Positions 14,174 through 26,939 of a stretch of DNA of 58,571 nucleotides are shown here, one piece after another (the first letter of the stretch is position 1; every line of letters begins with the position of its first letter). The notes below the pieces were generated by a model. The model was not told the origin of the DNA. It searched no databases and saw only the letters and a list, made by a program, of their open reading frames with translations. The stretch covers positions 19,941 through 78,511 of the forward strand of contig JH153641.1 in NCBI GenBank assembly GCA_000226015.1, in the 5' to 3' direction. The stretch is from Mnemiopsis leidyi. Its lineage: Eukaryota > Ctenophora > Tentaculata > Lobata > Bolinopsidae. A program made the position numbers and the translations under genes.

Positions 14174-15214
14174 TCATTCTTCGTTCAAAGTGGCCGTGAT
14201 AGGACACCTGTCCTGGTCACTGTTTCCATGGTTACGGTTAGACTTATGGAGGGCTGCCCAGAGGTCTAGAACCTCCTCCAGAACATCTGACAGATCGTCC
14301 TGGGAGTGTTTGGGGGTGGTAACCAAGGTAACGTTGTGTAGGGGGTGGGAAGTGAGGGGCTCCAATGTTGTGGGCAGGTCCCAGTGTACTCTGAAATAAA
14401 GGTTGTGATTAGACTTCACTGTCGATCTTAAATTATCAGCATCAGTGGCTCTAAGAATGAACTTGTTGAAGCAGTTGCTCCAGAAAAAGTGAAAGCAAAA
14501 ATTGTGATTTATCAAGGGCAATATTGAAAGATTTATGTAACAATTTCATTACAATTTATAGGATCCACCTGTCGGATTACCTGGTATTTGTATTCGTCGG
14601 ATAAAGATTTCCTATCGTTTTCAAAGTCTCTGAGATAAGATCTGGACTGAAAAGTTGGACTTTCTGCTTCTTCTCAGGGCTGTCTATCTTTGCCTGAATT
14701 AAACAGGAATTAAACATGATGTTTTTTGAGGTTGAACGCAAATTTTTGAGTAAAGAAAATCAATCGCGATTCATACAACGGTTAGCAAATATTGAGCTAC
14801 ATATCTGATCTTTTCCTTGAGAAGTTAAAACTTTCTTCAATTAATATTGGCCTTGAACTGAGCTAGGAGGATTTTTCACTACGACACGACGGCTATGAAC
14901 TTACATCTCTGGCCAGCAGGGGATTAAAGTTACATGTGAGATTCCCTCTTGGATCGTTTAACACAGGTTTACGATGTAATCTACTTCTTTTGTCTGATCT
15001 GAAAGGAAGAGCTTATGAGTTGTGATAAACGATAAATCTGAAGGTGTTTCTGTGATAGCATTTTAGCCATGGAAAATATCATTATTGTGAGCAACTCCAC
15101 AAAAAAGATAGAATTATGCACAAGTGCTTAACTTTCAATTCGAGATGCTCACCTGTTATAAGGGAGAGGTTTATAGGGGCAGTATCTGACGACAAGGGGT
15201 TTGCTTCCTTTCAT
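14174..15214 (-). CDS. Uncharacterised 161-aa protein, four exons
   Basis: Exons in coding order: 15153-15214, 14905-14998, 14581-14693, 14174-14390; all donors and acceptors are GT/AG and phases agree (486 nt including stop). I do not recognise the family. The N-terminal third is basic and Pro-rich (VVRYCPYKPLPYN, then RSRLHRKPV). The middle holds KKQKVQLFSPDLI. The C-terminal part has VHWDLPTTLEPL followed by an acidic predicted helix (DDLSDVLEEVLDLWAALHK) and a hydrophilic tail. There is no signal peptide or membrane helix, so a soluble intracellular protein is likely. The start ATG at 15214 sits one base after a good acceptor-like TTTAGTTCAG, which hints at trans-splicing or a 5' UTR intron. 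The consistent phases are the main evidence that the gene is real. Confidence 0.65.
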
Positions 15215-18200
15215 TCTGAACTAAATTTTTGTGTTATTTTTGGAATATTAGCTTTAAACAAACTCTACTTCTGCAATTATATTTATAAATAATCGAGAAA
15301 AATTCAAATTCGAAATCCATTTCCAAACGATAATATATTTATAACTTTATTGAAACGAAGAATGCGATTTTCACTATCAATACAAAAAACTGTTTGCAGG
15401 ATACAGGGGCCTATATTATAAGCACAAAACTACAACAATCATTTGCAGGCCATCGTCTCTAAATTGACACGAATTTGGCGTTGATAAGCCAGTAGGGCAG
15501 CTATTATATGCGGCACGTGTCCCAGATAAAGTTTCTGGCACATGTTTTACAGCCGATACTCTGTGGCAATGTGTGAGTCCTAATCGCGTGGTCACTTTCA
15601 GCGTGTCCCTCACCGACCAAAAATAGGATCAAATTGTGAGAAAGTCCATCAAACATGTCCACGTGTGTCGATAATTATCCACGAAAATTTCAAACTTAAA
15701 AGTCAAACATCCAAGCAAAATGTTTACGGGGTCATTATTTACAGGCAATCTCACTTTAGAAGGGACCTACAATAGGTGGGCGCTATAATTAGTGTTTACA
15801 GGTGTGTCTCATGGAATACTCCATTGTCTGAGTGATAGGGATAATTGAAATGGCAGGCACGTGTGCAGTAGTTCGTCGCCATCACCACAAGTTCTTAGCT
15901 CTGAACTCTGCTTCAATGGGACCGCGGCTGCCACCAAGCTGCCCCGACATTATATATTAGACTAGAAGCCACCCGTAATAGATTCTAGGCAGAAAATTAC
16001 TCGGAAATCGTGGCCACGTGGGCGTTCAAGAGTCAAAATGCAACGCTGTAGAATTGAGAATTTGGAAGAATAACCTAAGACTCGGAGATTCTTTACCCGT
16101 TCCCGTTCTCGGAAATCTAAGAATCTAGAGTTGCTGTCGATAGTGGAGCTTCGTAATTCGAATTTTTAGGGCTTAGTAAATCGGTAATTATGGTAGTTAC
16201 GCGATTATACACGATTGTGATACAACGTTGGTAACCAGCGCATTAGCCTTTTAAGGGGATCTGCGTACTGTGCGAGTTGAAAAAGCGCAGGAATCGGGGA
16301 CCATAAAAAATCTATTTGCTGTTCGACGATTATAAGGGTCAAAAGATTGAAGCTTGCACCATAAAAATCTCGCTTTTGTTTTCTTGGTAACCATACCAAT
16401 CCTTTTCCTATCGATTTTCGCAATTAAAAAGCACATCTTTTATGATTTACAATGGCAACAACCAAAAAACATCTAAAAAGCATACTCATGACAAATATCA
16501 TATGATTAAGCTCATCAGCAGTGCGTGTTGTAAGTCCGTGTAACCTAACCAAACTTCAGTATTAGTAAAGTGGATGCCGCTCTAACAAGGCCAAGTGCTC
16601 AGTCTTTTTCTCTTACGAAAACGATAGTTAACAAAGGATCGCCACAAATCGCATCTCCCAGAAAACTCAGTAAAACACAAAAACTATGCGAAGCTATAAC
16701 AGTGCCTGTCATGACAACATGGGGATATAACTTAGATCTAAGGGAATTATAGTAACACTATTACAACAACCACCTTGTTTAAAGTAACGATCAAGTGTGA
16801 AATACGTCCAACAGCACCTCTCTCACACATAGTTCACACACACACCTCTCTTCAGCTCCCATAATGGTTAGAAGCTCTAGCTCTGCAGCGAGATTCGGCG
16901 CCCCTCTGTCAATTAATTTAAACGTGTTTAGCATGTTGCCGGGCTAAATTAATGTGAATCTTGTTGAATTTAATAAAACGTTTGCAGAAATTCGTGCTGG
17001 TGCTGGGATTCGTGACACCTGATTCAGCAAAGAACGGAGAAATTCAGCTACCTGGCAAATTGGAGATGAGATCATGACCATAGTGGTGGAGCACTGGAGC
17101 GTACAATAGACAACGCGGCTAATTTTTCTTACTATTACTAAGAAACCAGCATATATTCATGAGTTTGAACTTTGTTAAAAGTGAAAATAGTTTGGAAGTC
17201 AGGGTTCGGAAAAGCGCACTTTAGCTAATTATTGAACTGAGCAATGAAATTGAAACATTCTTTCATAGAGAATTCAACAAAAATCGATTAGATTTCACAT
17301 CAGTGAATCTGCATTATATTTTTAGATCCCTCACTTAAAAGTAGTTTTATAGATTTCTCCAAAAGTAACGGTCAGAATTTAATTTTAACAGAAATGGTTG
17401 AAGTGGGCCTTTATTCGTAGAATCAAATTATTCGTCATGGAAGATCTAGTGGACCAGTGAAGGATTTGATTAATAAAATTCTCAGAAGAGAATCTAATCG
17501 TATTAGAATATGTACAACAAGTGAATATCTAACTTATATGAGAACCATCATCTGCTTTACTGAAGTTAAATTTCAATATTTCATTCTTATTCACAATTTG
17601 GAGGTAGCAGCTGACCTCCGAAGCAACTGCCGCTAGTACCAATTTACTTGGTTCATCCTTATTCTTCCCCTTTGTCCCAAATCAATATTCAAATTATTTC
17701 TAATGACATTCAATTTCAACTACAATTGATTTAAAATCTAGAAAATTTATATTCGTCGTCTAGACATTTTACTTTTAGAAACTTAATTAGCTCTTCAAAA
17801 TTAGCTCAATTAACTCAATTAGCTCTTCAAAGTTATCAGTTATCAGTCTATTGGTTGGATAAGTGATAACTGAGACTAACCACTAATCATTGCTTTCTGC
17901 TCTTCTGTAATGAGATAGATTTGTGCAAGCCAAAGTGAAGCCACCACATCTTCCGACATGTCCTAAAATCTCAAAATTTGAGATTTTGAGGTGCAAATTT
18001 CATAGTATTAGATGAAACCAATACAACATGTAAACAGTTAGGAGTACCAAGGTTTAATAGAACACGGAAGTATGATAAAAGTGCTATAAGTACAGTCTTA
18101 TTGATATACACCAAGAAAAAAGGAGTACCAAGGTCTAAGAACATGGAAGTACAGTTAAAGTGTTTTAGCCTAATCGATATAAGGTGAAATGGTAATTCCG

Positions 18201-21037
18201 CCCGCACAAATGCAAACCAGAACATCATGGCGCTATACGAAACGTCTAGAACCAGCAGAATCTTTACCCTGTATAACATGGTTATAATTTCATTAGCTAA
18301 ATCTGATAAGGAGCTCATATTTCAAAGAAGGCTGATAAATGCATAATGATAAATGAATAATGAGCATTTTTATAGCACTCTATGAAGTTAATTTATCACC
18401 CTTTGTAGAAATTATTGACCTAATTTTGACGGATTATGAATCCTAGCAATTCTTACGAATGGGATAATACGCCGAATCATTCCTAAGAAACAATAGAAAC
18501 ATGAAATGCGACGTTATTCTCTTGATCCTTGTCTTTCCTATAATAAGAAAGTTACATTGTCTTGACATTGTCTTCAAAATGAAATTTGCGATTTTGAAGT
18601 CTAATTTTCTCGAGAAATCGCGTGAACCAAAAAAATTACAAAAAACATTTCATTATGATTTATGAGTAACCAATATGAATTGCGTCACAATCGGCTAAAA
18701 CAAAACTTTATTTAGATGAGTGAATCAATTAAGTATGTGAAATCTTTATTTGATTTTGATAGTAATCAATAAACATATAACCCACTAACCAAACCACTAA
18801 CAGATACATATGCATATGTCCAAAAACCAGCAACCCTATGAAAATGGCAAGCAATTCATGCAATCGTCACTCCTCGGAAAATGGCAAACAAATAAAATGG
18901 TGCAACCCTCAGAAAATAGCAAACAGTTGATGTGCAACTTATAATACTTAGTCATAACGGACAAAGAGGTCCAATAATCAAATTCGATGACGAAATGGGG
19001 TACACTAAATCTCGGCGAAGTGTCACTTACGAGCATGATCGCCTACCAATATCTCAAGATGGTACGCTGTAAGTGTAAAATCTGGACTCTGGAGTCTGAA
19101 AGCAACTAGCTACGCAGGCTTAATCTAACCGATTACAGTCCTACTGTCCTAGCCTAGCCTAGCCTTGAAGCTGTTTGGCGGTAAAATAAAGCTGTGCTCT
19201 AATAGGACAATTAAAGACAATTAAAGGCCCTAATTGGTGTGGTCTAGGAAGGGCGAGGTGGGGTATAAGCCGGGTCAAGTAAGTGTCCTAACTCCTAGGT
19301 CCCTCCACTAAAGTCGATGTCCATTATTCGTGCCACAAGATTGGCAATATGTTTCTGTATGTGACAAAACTAAACGATTCGTATGTGCAAAAAGATATAC
19401 GTATTATATTTATAACTTTAAAGAATAAAGATACGAAGGTACGGAAAAGGTTTTGTTACTCGCATGTTCCTGTTCACAACGAGAGTGGGCAAGCTACCAT
19501 TAGTTCATGAAATCTATATGCAGTACCTCTATACTTACCATTTCCCTCGATTTACCAGACCTTTTCCCATTCCCCCGCAAAGCCTGGTAAATAGAGGTTT
19601 TATCGACATGACACTAAAATTGTAAGCTTCTCGGATATCATGTCTTACGTTGACTCTTGTAACCAATCCAACGATTGGCACTGCATGACATTGTCACACA
19701 TCAATAAACAAAGAATACTGAACGAGAAACAAAAGACGACTGCCAGTATTGAGTGGAAAAAGAGCAAGCCAGAGGGCATTGGGAGACCAGGCCCGACCTC
19801 ATTCCTTTTCACACCTCAGATTTGGTGTCTAATGAAATACTAATCCCATGCGAACTTTGCACGGCCCTAAAATTGGGCTCGTTAATTGACCTTCACACTG
19901 CCCCACAGGGTAATTGAGCTCAATATAACATGACATCGAGCTACCTGCATTCTAACAGCCTCTGAATTGTGGGTCCCACGTCCTAAACGCTAAATTTGTC
20001 AACATTACTATTCGTTCCCATCAATTAACTCTCACGTCTTTAAACAAAACGTATAAATTTGTCAGAATTAGATAGGTTCCCACAGTTTTCAAGGGCGTTT
20101 AGCTTAACAGCAACTAAAACAATAGGCGTTAGGCCCGCCTGCGATCACCTAAAGGGCTTGAATACGATTTTTAATTTGTCATTATTTAGGGCATGTGACA
20201 TTATATAAAGCCGGCGCCAGCTGCAGCGGCAAAACTTAATGATCAATTTTAAATTAAAACGTGGGTTGTAATAGAAAAACTGTTATAACAAAAACAAATT
20301 ATAACTAAGATAATTTGAAAACAGCCCAGCTGAGAGGGTATTTTTGACACGTGATTAAGCACCTGTCAGATGAAATAGCCCTGGTAAAATTAAACTGTCA
20401 GGATCAGATTGGATTGGGACTAATGAGGCACTTTCATGGACCCAATTTCGAGTTTTAATAAGATATTTTAATGATTTATTTGCCCTGTTTTTGTTGATTT
20501 GGACGTGTGGACGACGGAAATTACTGCTTGTTATATTATGCTTATAGTAATAAGTTCTCGATTTGAAGGATAATATTAATAGAGAGCAGATAAGTGGACG
20601 ACCGACATGACCATTGTGCATGGATTCGACCTAATTGCCAGGATTTTGACAAAATAATTGCCTAACAACCTATTTTGCTCCAAATCCAAATGTAATTTTA
20701 GGGTAGTTTCAATGCAATGTTTCATCTAAGATGTAACGGGTTGATTGCACCGTCGATCAACCTAAGAAATCAACAAAAATTCCGTACCAATCCTGTCCTC
20801 AGCTAGATTTTCGCTCGATAGCAGAATTTTTGCATCGAAAAGAAAACTGTCTTGGTCGATTTCAAATGTACGCCTGCACCGTAATACTTATAGTCTGGTC
20901 ATATAGTCTGGTCATATTTGAGAGTGGCGAACTGGCGACGTCCAAAATTTGAAACTAACTTAGAATAACTATAAGCGGCTAAGATTGATTCCTGTATATG
21001 TGCAATTGCACAAACAATTGTAATCAATAGGAAAATA

Positions 21038-21165
21038 AAAATGAGTGTCTTACAAATTAAGCCGCATATGAAATGTACGGGAACATATGAAATGAGTATT
21101 TAACAAATTAAGTCGCACATGAACTGCACGAGAACACATAGAATGAGTATTTTACAAAATGAGTC
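21038..21165. repeat. Three-copy tandem repeat of about 55 bp
   Basis: Three diverged units each contain ATGAGTRTYT, then ACAAATTAAG, then GAACATATGAA or a close variant. Confidence 0.7.
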
Positions 21166-23198
21166 TGTGCACGCCGCGAACTCTAATCCCAGGTAAATTT
21201 AGCAGCTGGCAAATTTCGAGGTCGATTAGGACCATTGTGTGGAGCATCTCCAGGGCCGCCTCCCTAACAATAACACAAAGAAGGAGCAGCTATAACACTG
21301 GCCTGTTCTCCACGGTAGACAATACAGCGGTCCTCAACGGCTGCTTATTCACTATCCAGCCTGGTGGAGTTGTGAGTTAGCGAGCTCTATTCACACAGGC
21401 TCTTATATCATGCTCTAAATCACTAATATATCTAGGAGTATAATATCTGTAGGGAACACGTACTTCCAGTTATAAACATCTGGTAATTCTAATAAGATAG
21501 TGTTATCGTAAAAGACAGAGCACAAGAGTGAAGTGAGGAACTAAGAATTTGGTTCGATGGTGAAGGTGTGATTAGAATGATGTAACTACAGCTTGGGTTT
21601 GAATTAGATGAGGGTTAGAGCAGACTAGATGGGAACGTACTTTCTCTCTAGTTGAGGTTTGGAGGTGAGGTCTAGGGGCAGGGCTGATTGCAGAAACGTA
21701 TAGGAATTTGGAAAGACTTAATATATGTTTATAATTTCGGCCCTTATGATAAAGAAGAATAAACATGGTCACTATGATTAAGTAAGATCGATATAGCTTT
21801 AGTAGCTTATATTGAGTAGCAAAAGTTTCGAAAGGGATTCAAAAGAAATGAACCAAAAAGCCAAAAGGTGCGAAACAATGTTGAAAAATAGTGAGTACGG
21901 TTGATTAACGGTTAACACACCACTATCTAGTTTACAGGTAGATGCAAGATAAACAATGACCAGGAGAGCTGGGGTCGCTGCCGGTTAATGCTGTACTAAT
22001 ACCCGGACAGCAGGCAGCCTCACTCTGCCCTAAACAAACACTGTCGAGTAAGGCACGTAAATAGGGCGTGAGGAGGTCCGGAAGTGTTTACTGTAGGTGG
22101 GAAGTAGAGGTCTACTCCGGGGCTCTGCACGTGCAGACCCTCGTCCCATCACACGTGTCAGATCTGATCATTACCAGATTGGAAACTACGGCCCTAGTCC
22201 CAAGATTTCATGACGTCTAAACTTGGTTAATGTAGCACAGAATTTGTTGTCATTGTCGTGTATATTATGTTAGAGTTGATACAAAAAACTTCCTGTATTA
22301 TAAGAAGCTCGGACAAGCACATACGGCTTCAGGGCACCCTCATATCCTTTACTATCTGTTCTCCAGCTTTATCTGATGCTTTATGTGGGACCGAAGCCGT
22401 GGCGTTGTCAGCGCATTGCAGTGGTTTTAGTTGTTACTCAAAAGCTTTGACATGGGACAGCACAATCTTGAAGACAGAGTACATCATATAATTGTATAAG
22501 GTTACCAACTGCCCACTCTACCTCTACGGAGAACGGTCCCCTCTGGATCTCAACAGTTCCCTTAAAGGAAAGAGGAGGCACCCCGAAGAAAGAAAAGCAC
22601 ATTGCTATACTCCTGAGACTGGAAGATCAGATATAAGAGTATAAAAACCTGACCTAAGAGTTTTAGGTAGTATAACAGTGTTTGGAGCAATTCAAAGTGT
22701 TAGAACAAATTTAAAGTGTTACTGTTAGGATCAATTTGAAATATCGAAAAATGCTCGTTAAGACGTTAAGGTGAACCCTGAAGATAGATCAAATGAAACA
22801 ATCAACTCAATTTAAGATGGGCCGAAGACCTGCTTCCTCTAAGAAGATGAGCCAATCTATTGATCCAAACAAAAGTACCAGGATCCAGTGACCCAGTGTT
22901 AAGATACCTACAAGAAACTTGAAGCTGAGATCGCTAAACGAATGGGAGAAATGTTGCTTGGCATTGATACCCGCACTCCACCCTTCACCGGTCACAATTA
23001 TACATCAAATAAGAGTGGGTGATCTGCCCCGAGAGCAATTAACAGATACACGATAATTGATGCTAGATGGAGAAAGCTGGTCATTGACTGGGGGAGGGAG
23101 AGAGAGCTAGCCGCTAAACCGCTCTGCTGATTGAATGGACGTTCGGACTGAGTAGACACCGCCACTCAACTCCTGCTTTTCTAAACCGGCACCTGGGC

Positions 23199-23222
23199 AG
23201 CTCGGCTTTTTAAAGCCGAGCT
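23199..23222. other. Perfect 11-bp-arm hairpin
   Basis: AGCTCGGCTTT and AAAGCCGAGCT are exact reverse complements separated by TT. There is no gene next to it, and its role is unknown. Confidence 0.5.
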
Positions 23223-24200
23223 TTTAAGCCCTCTCATTTAAATTAACCCTCCCATTTAAAGTCAGTGATGCGTGGCTCTCTACTGCCGGCCATAGCCAGG
23301 TTCATGATCGTAACCAATAAGGCTTGTGACTGGTCCCCATATGATACCACGAGTCCCCGGCAGATACATTGTCTCAACATTTCGACCCTGGCAGAGCAGC
23401 GTGATCGGCAGCTTAAATGTCGATTATAGTGTCGCTCCGGGAGTGAGTAGTCATTATGGCAATCTCTCCGAGTCTCGACGTGTTAAATACAAGGCAGCTG
23501 CCCCATTATACTACTGCTGGAGCCTCTACGCGAGCCACTGCGATATTTCTCGGGGTATCGCTAAAAGCCGTTTCTATTACCCCACGTCACACCCCTTTGT
23601 GATCAAAAATGGTATAATCCATTCCTTATAGTTGCATGGTTACAGGCTTTTTAGTGGATCTGGTAAAAATTAAAAAATATTTGGTAAAAAACAAACATAG
23701 CTTCGATCTGGGGCGAAAAGGACAAATCGGGAATCTGGGAGTACTTTTTGATTATCCAGTCGCTTGTATTTTCGATCACCTTGTATTTTCGATCACCTTA
23801 TTTATATTTAAGGTAACGTGCATTAGATGAAGACGGAACAAATGATTGGACTATTGAAAACATTTGAATACATTGAATATTTATTCACTTATCTTGACAA
23901 ATATTGGGCATTAGATTTTTATCGAATTATCATTCATTGATATCAAATTACACGAATATAGAATTTGCCCAAAAAAGATTAAACTCAAAAACCGTATCAT
24001 CAAACAAAAACACCTAAGATGAAATAAGGAATTTAGAATGAAGATTATGAGCAAGACAAAAATATTTGAAATAAAATATAAACAATTTCAACAAACTTTC
24101 TTAAAAGTTGTATGTACATAAACTCACTATTGATCAAGCAACTCAATAGAATGGATGTTTCAAAGATAAAATTTACTCAATTCTACGAACAACTTGAAGT

Positions 24201-26090
24201 CTAAAACTCCTTATCCGAGCCAGATTCAGACTCTGTATAGACCGGTTTGTAGACTGGTTTCTTGGCGGCTTTCGCTTTCCCCTTCGCTTTGCTCTTTGAG
24301 ATCGGGATCGTTGTCTGCGGGGATTCCTCTTCTGTATCTGTAGGAGCTTTTTTCTGGGGAACTATTTTAGTCTTCTTTGCTGTCTTTATGGTCTTCTTAA
24401 CAGGAGACGCTTCGTTTTCTTTGTCAGATTCTTGGTCACCATTCATGATTTCGTCATAAATGTTTTGGCTTTTGGTTTTGGATGCAGTAGCCTTTTTGGG
24501 AGCTTTTGACTTAGTGGCTTTAGGTTTGGAACTTTTCGCAGGTGCTGGTTCGTCAGTTGCTGGTTCAGGGTCAACGTCATTCTTCATTGGTGGGGATTTT
24601 GTCAAATCAGCTATCTTCTTTGCCGGTTTGCTTGCCTTCTTTACAACTTTACTAACTACTTTTCCTTTTGGAAGTTTTCCCTTGAGCTTTGGCTTATCAG
24701 GTAACGGCTGTTCCTCTTCTTCATTAGATTCACCATCACTTTCGGACTCAGTGGCTGAGTCAGCAGTCTTACTCTTGGGGGCTGCTTTTTTCTTAGCCGC
24801 TGGTTTTTTGGGCTTACTCTTCTTGTCCGTGGGCTTCTTTGTCTTGCTTGCTTTTAATTCGTCACTCAATTTGAATCTCCCTGAATAAGAAAATTTTATG
24901 AACAGCTATAACTTATAATTTAAAAAGGGGTATAATAAGAAAACAGACTGCGTGGAAGCTATTCAGGAGACGAGGAGACTTGGTGATTTGTGTCCTCCAG
25001 TCATGGAAACCAACCGCAGTGATTAGCTCAGTTTGCGATATGTAAATTTAGCCCACTACTTTTAGACGGGATAGCCTGAGGTGCTCATCTCCTTTTCTGT
25101 AACCCTGAGCCACTCCGTACCGAGGCACTAAACTAGCTCATGTAGGGGGTTAATCTTACGAGCCAGGGATTGTAGTGGCGACTCACCACAGCCGGGGATC
25201 GTAAATGAAACCACTACACCACCCAGCCGACAAGCAACTTTAGGACTAGAAAAGAAAACGGTGACTTCAATTTGGATTCTTACCGTTGAGTCCATTTCCG
25301 GAGATGTTGATGAGCGTCTTCTTGTTTAACATCTTTTTAGCAGCCAACTTGATCTGCTCTGAGAGAAAATGAATTTCAACAACTGGAAGTGATGCAATAA
25401 GGACTCTTAAAAATTCAAAAAGACAAGTATATTTATCTAAAGCAATAGATATATAAAGCGTGGACAAAGAAGTGCCACATCAAAGAATCTGTCGTCAAAT
25501 AAAGAAGACAGAAATCTTCATCTGAAGAAATGACTAATATGATGTGACATCATATATGACACTTGTCGACATCATTGATGTCGACAAGTGTCATATAAAG
25601 GAATCTGTCGTTAAAATCAAACTGTAAGTAAAGCCAAGCTAAGTAGCTAACGTTTGGATTTTGTCTCATCGGGGAAATCGTTTTGTTGCAAGATGAACTT
25701 TATCACAGACTGTATCGTCGTTCCTTTGTACCTCTTTTTACCTGCTGCGTTGAGAAAACTTCAATTTCAAGTGAGAAAGTCGATTTTCCTTTTCGATCAA
25801 GGTCCTAATTCTATGAACCTTGATGTAAACTTCAAAGCTCTATTGGACAGAACTGTCGAATATGAATAAGATTGTTGAAAAAGGCTCGAGCAAGTACTAA
25901 TAATTTAAGTAGGGGTAATTCAGAACCTTCATGAAATTGAAAATTGTAACTTACTCTTATTGAAAGGGTCGCTTAATTGACTTTCCACCTCTTTCAGAGA
26001 CACGATAGCGTCTTCAACCAGCTTGGAGTACGGCTTGGCAGTCTTGGTAGTCTTGTCGGTCTTGTCGGCTGTCGGGTCTGCACCTCCCAT
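24201..26090 (-). CDS. Linker histone H1-like protein, three exons
   Basis: Exons in coding order: 25955-26090, 25284-25358, 24201-24880; phases agree; 296 aa. Exons 1-2 encode a short H1/H5 winged-helix domain: KPYSKLVEDAIVSLKE matches the first helix, IKLAAKKMLNKKTLI the next part, and ISGNGLNGRFKLSDE the beta-wing ending (GxGxxGxFKL in H1). A very long Lys/Pro/Ala tail follows, as in H1, but interrupted by several acidic Ser/Glu/Asp blocks (for example ESESDGESNEEEE) and ending ESESGSDKEF. Linker histones bind nucleosomal dyads and compact chromatin. Replication-dependent H1 genes lack introns, so this is probably a replication-independent, polyadenylated variant; AATAAA on the minus strand occurs near 23880. 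Acidic tails are unusual for H1 and could be phosphorylated. The 5' end faces the SLC45 gene about 0.8 kb away. Confidence 0.75.
25010..25232 (-). mobile_element. tRNA-derived SINE-like sequence in H1 intron 2
   Basis: Read on the minus strand from 25231, it starts GTCGGCTGGGTGGTGTAGTG, where TGGTGTAGTGG (25211-25221) is a near-consensus Pol III A box. A weak B-box candidate (CTACAATCC) lies about 45 bp further on, and GC-rich sequence continues to about 25020. GC content differs from the surrounding AT-rich intron. The type is plausible but no second full copy is present in the window for comparison. Confidence 0.35.
25554..25596. repeat. Perfect 43-nt palindrome flanked by direct repeats
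   Basis: Arms of 21 bp with a single central base, reading ATATGACACTTGTCGACATC on the left, lie inside H1 intron 1. GAATCTGTCGT occurs at about 25485 and again at about 25601, so a segment of about 115 bp containing the palindrome is bounded by direct repeats. Confidence 0.8.
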
Positions 26091-26903
26091 TATAGAAACC
26101 TAATGCTAGCGCATTAGAGTTAGTTTACAATTACTGATAGTGATATTGCCGCTATTTTCTTGAATCAGAATATATCCTTCCAGATTCTTGCTCTGTACTT
26201 ATAATAGCAATTACTGAACTACTATGAGAGAAAATGTACTCGATTACAGAACTCTAGTAAGAAATCTCAACTAAAACTGCTATACAATCCTAACTGCTAG
26301 CTATAATGACGTGATTTACATTTGACGTCATTATTTACAGTCAAGTACAGAGATACTAGGGATACGAAGATCTGATTTCAGACAAGCACGCGGGCGTTTC
26401 TCTACTCAATTAGCTTTAAGCTACTGAAACTAAAGAAGCAAAGTTTGTGATACATTTCGGAGATCTACTCAACAACCAGTTCTTTGAGGAAGCATCAAGC
26501 AGTCCTGAAAATGTCGACTTAATTTGCTTCATTTGTTCAGCTTGTGTGCAGTGGCAAGAGACCAGACCTTTTTATTTGTACGTTTTGTTATGTTAGTTTG
26601 TTGAAAGTTTAATAATAGGAAAGCTTCTCAGAAAACCAACAATTGCAGATCCAGAACTAACTGCTTAAATCTCAAACACAACAAAATTCAGTAGCACAAA
26701 GAAAGGTTTGAATTTACCTACAGTTGCATGCTGATAGCCTTTATCTTAATCAAGATAACAGTCAAAGCGATATGAATTTGCGAAATTATGATCGTTTGTT
26801 TTAGCGCTGTGATTATAATTATAGCTGTAGTATGTAAGGCATGATATTCAACCCTCAAGTCATCATCGCCTTAGTTTAAGATATTCTTAAGATATTATTA
26901 CAG
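26091..26903. promoter_or_regulatory. Divergent intergenic region between H1-like and SLC45 genes
   Basis: The two genes start back to back with about 0.8 kb between their first coding positions, so this AT-rich stretch should hold both promoters. I see no clear TATA or initiator I would defend. TGACGTCA-like ATTTGACGTCATT occurs at about 26320-26332, a perfect CRE core about 240 bp upstream of the H1 start. Confidence 0.4.
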
Positions 26904-26939
26904 GTACCGAAAAAGATCCGCCACAAACCTTCAAACGAA

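Larger units (their letters stand above)
15215..24200. other. 9-kb stretch with no recognised gene
   Basis: I found no exon chain here on either strand. Visible structure: a two-copy ~88-bp tandem repeat (about 18035-18185, unit starting GGAGTACCAAGGT), short tandem repeats with GAAAATGGCAA near 18838-18920, a three-copy ~55-bp repeat at about 21038-21165 (unit with ATGAGTATTT and ACAAATTAAG), a duplicated segment shared by 17041-17095 and 21196-21248, and a perfect hairpin at 23199-23222. It probably holds regulatory DNA and decayed repeats. Short or fast-evolving genes could have escaped me. Confidence 0.45.

Noticed and set aside
23326-23631. 101-aa plus-strand frame in a GC-richer patch
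   Set aside because: It is isolated, without recognisable features or flanking exons.
24460-24888. 142-aa hydrophobic frame on the plus strand
   Set aside because: It is the antisense of the Lys/Ala-rich histone tail; antisense of AAG/GCN codons gives Leu/Phe/Ala runs.
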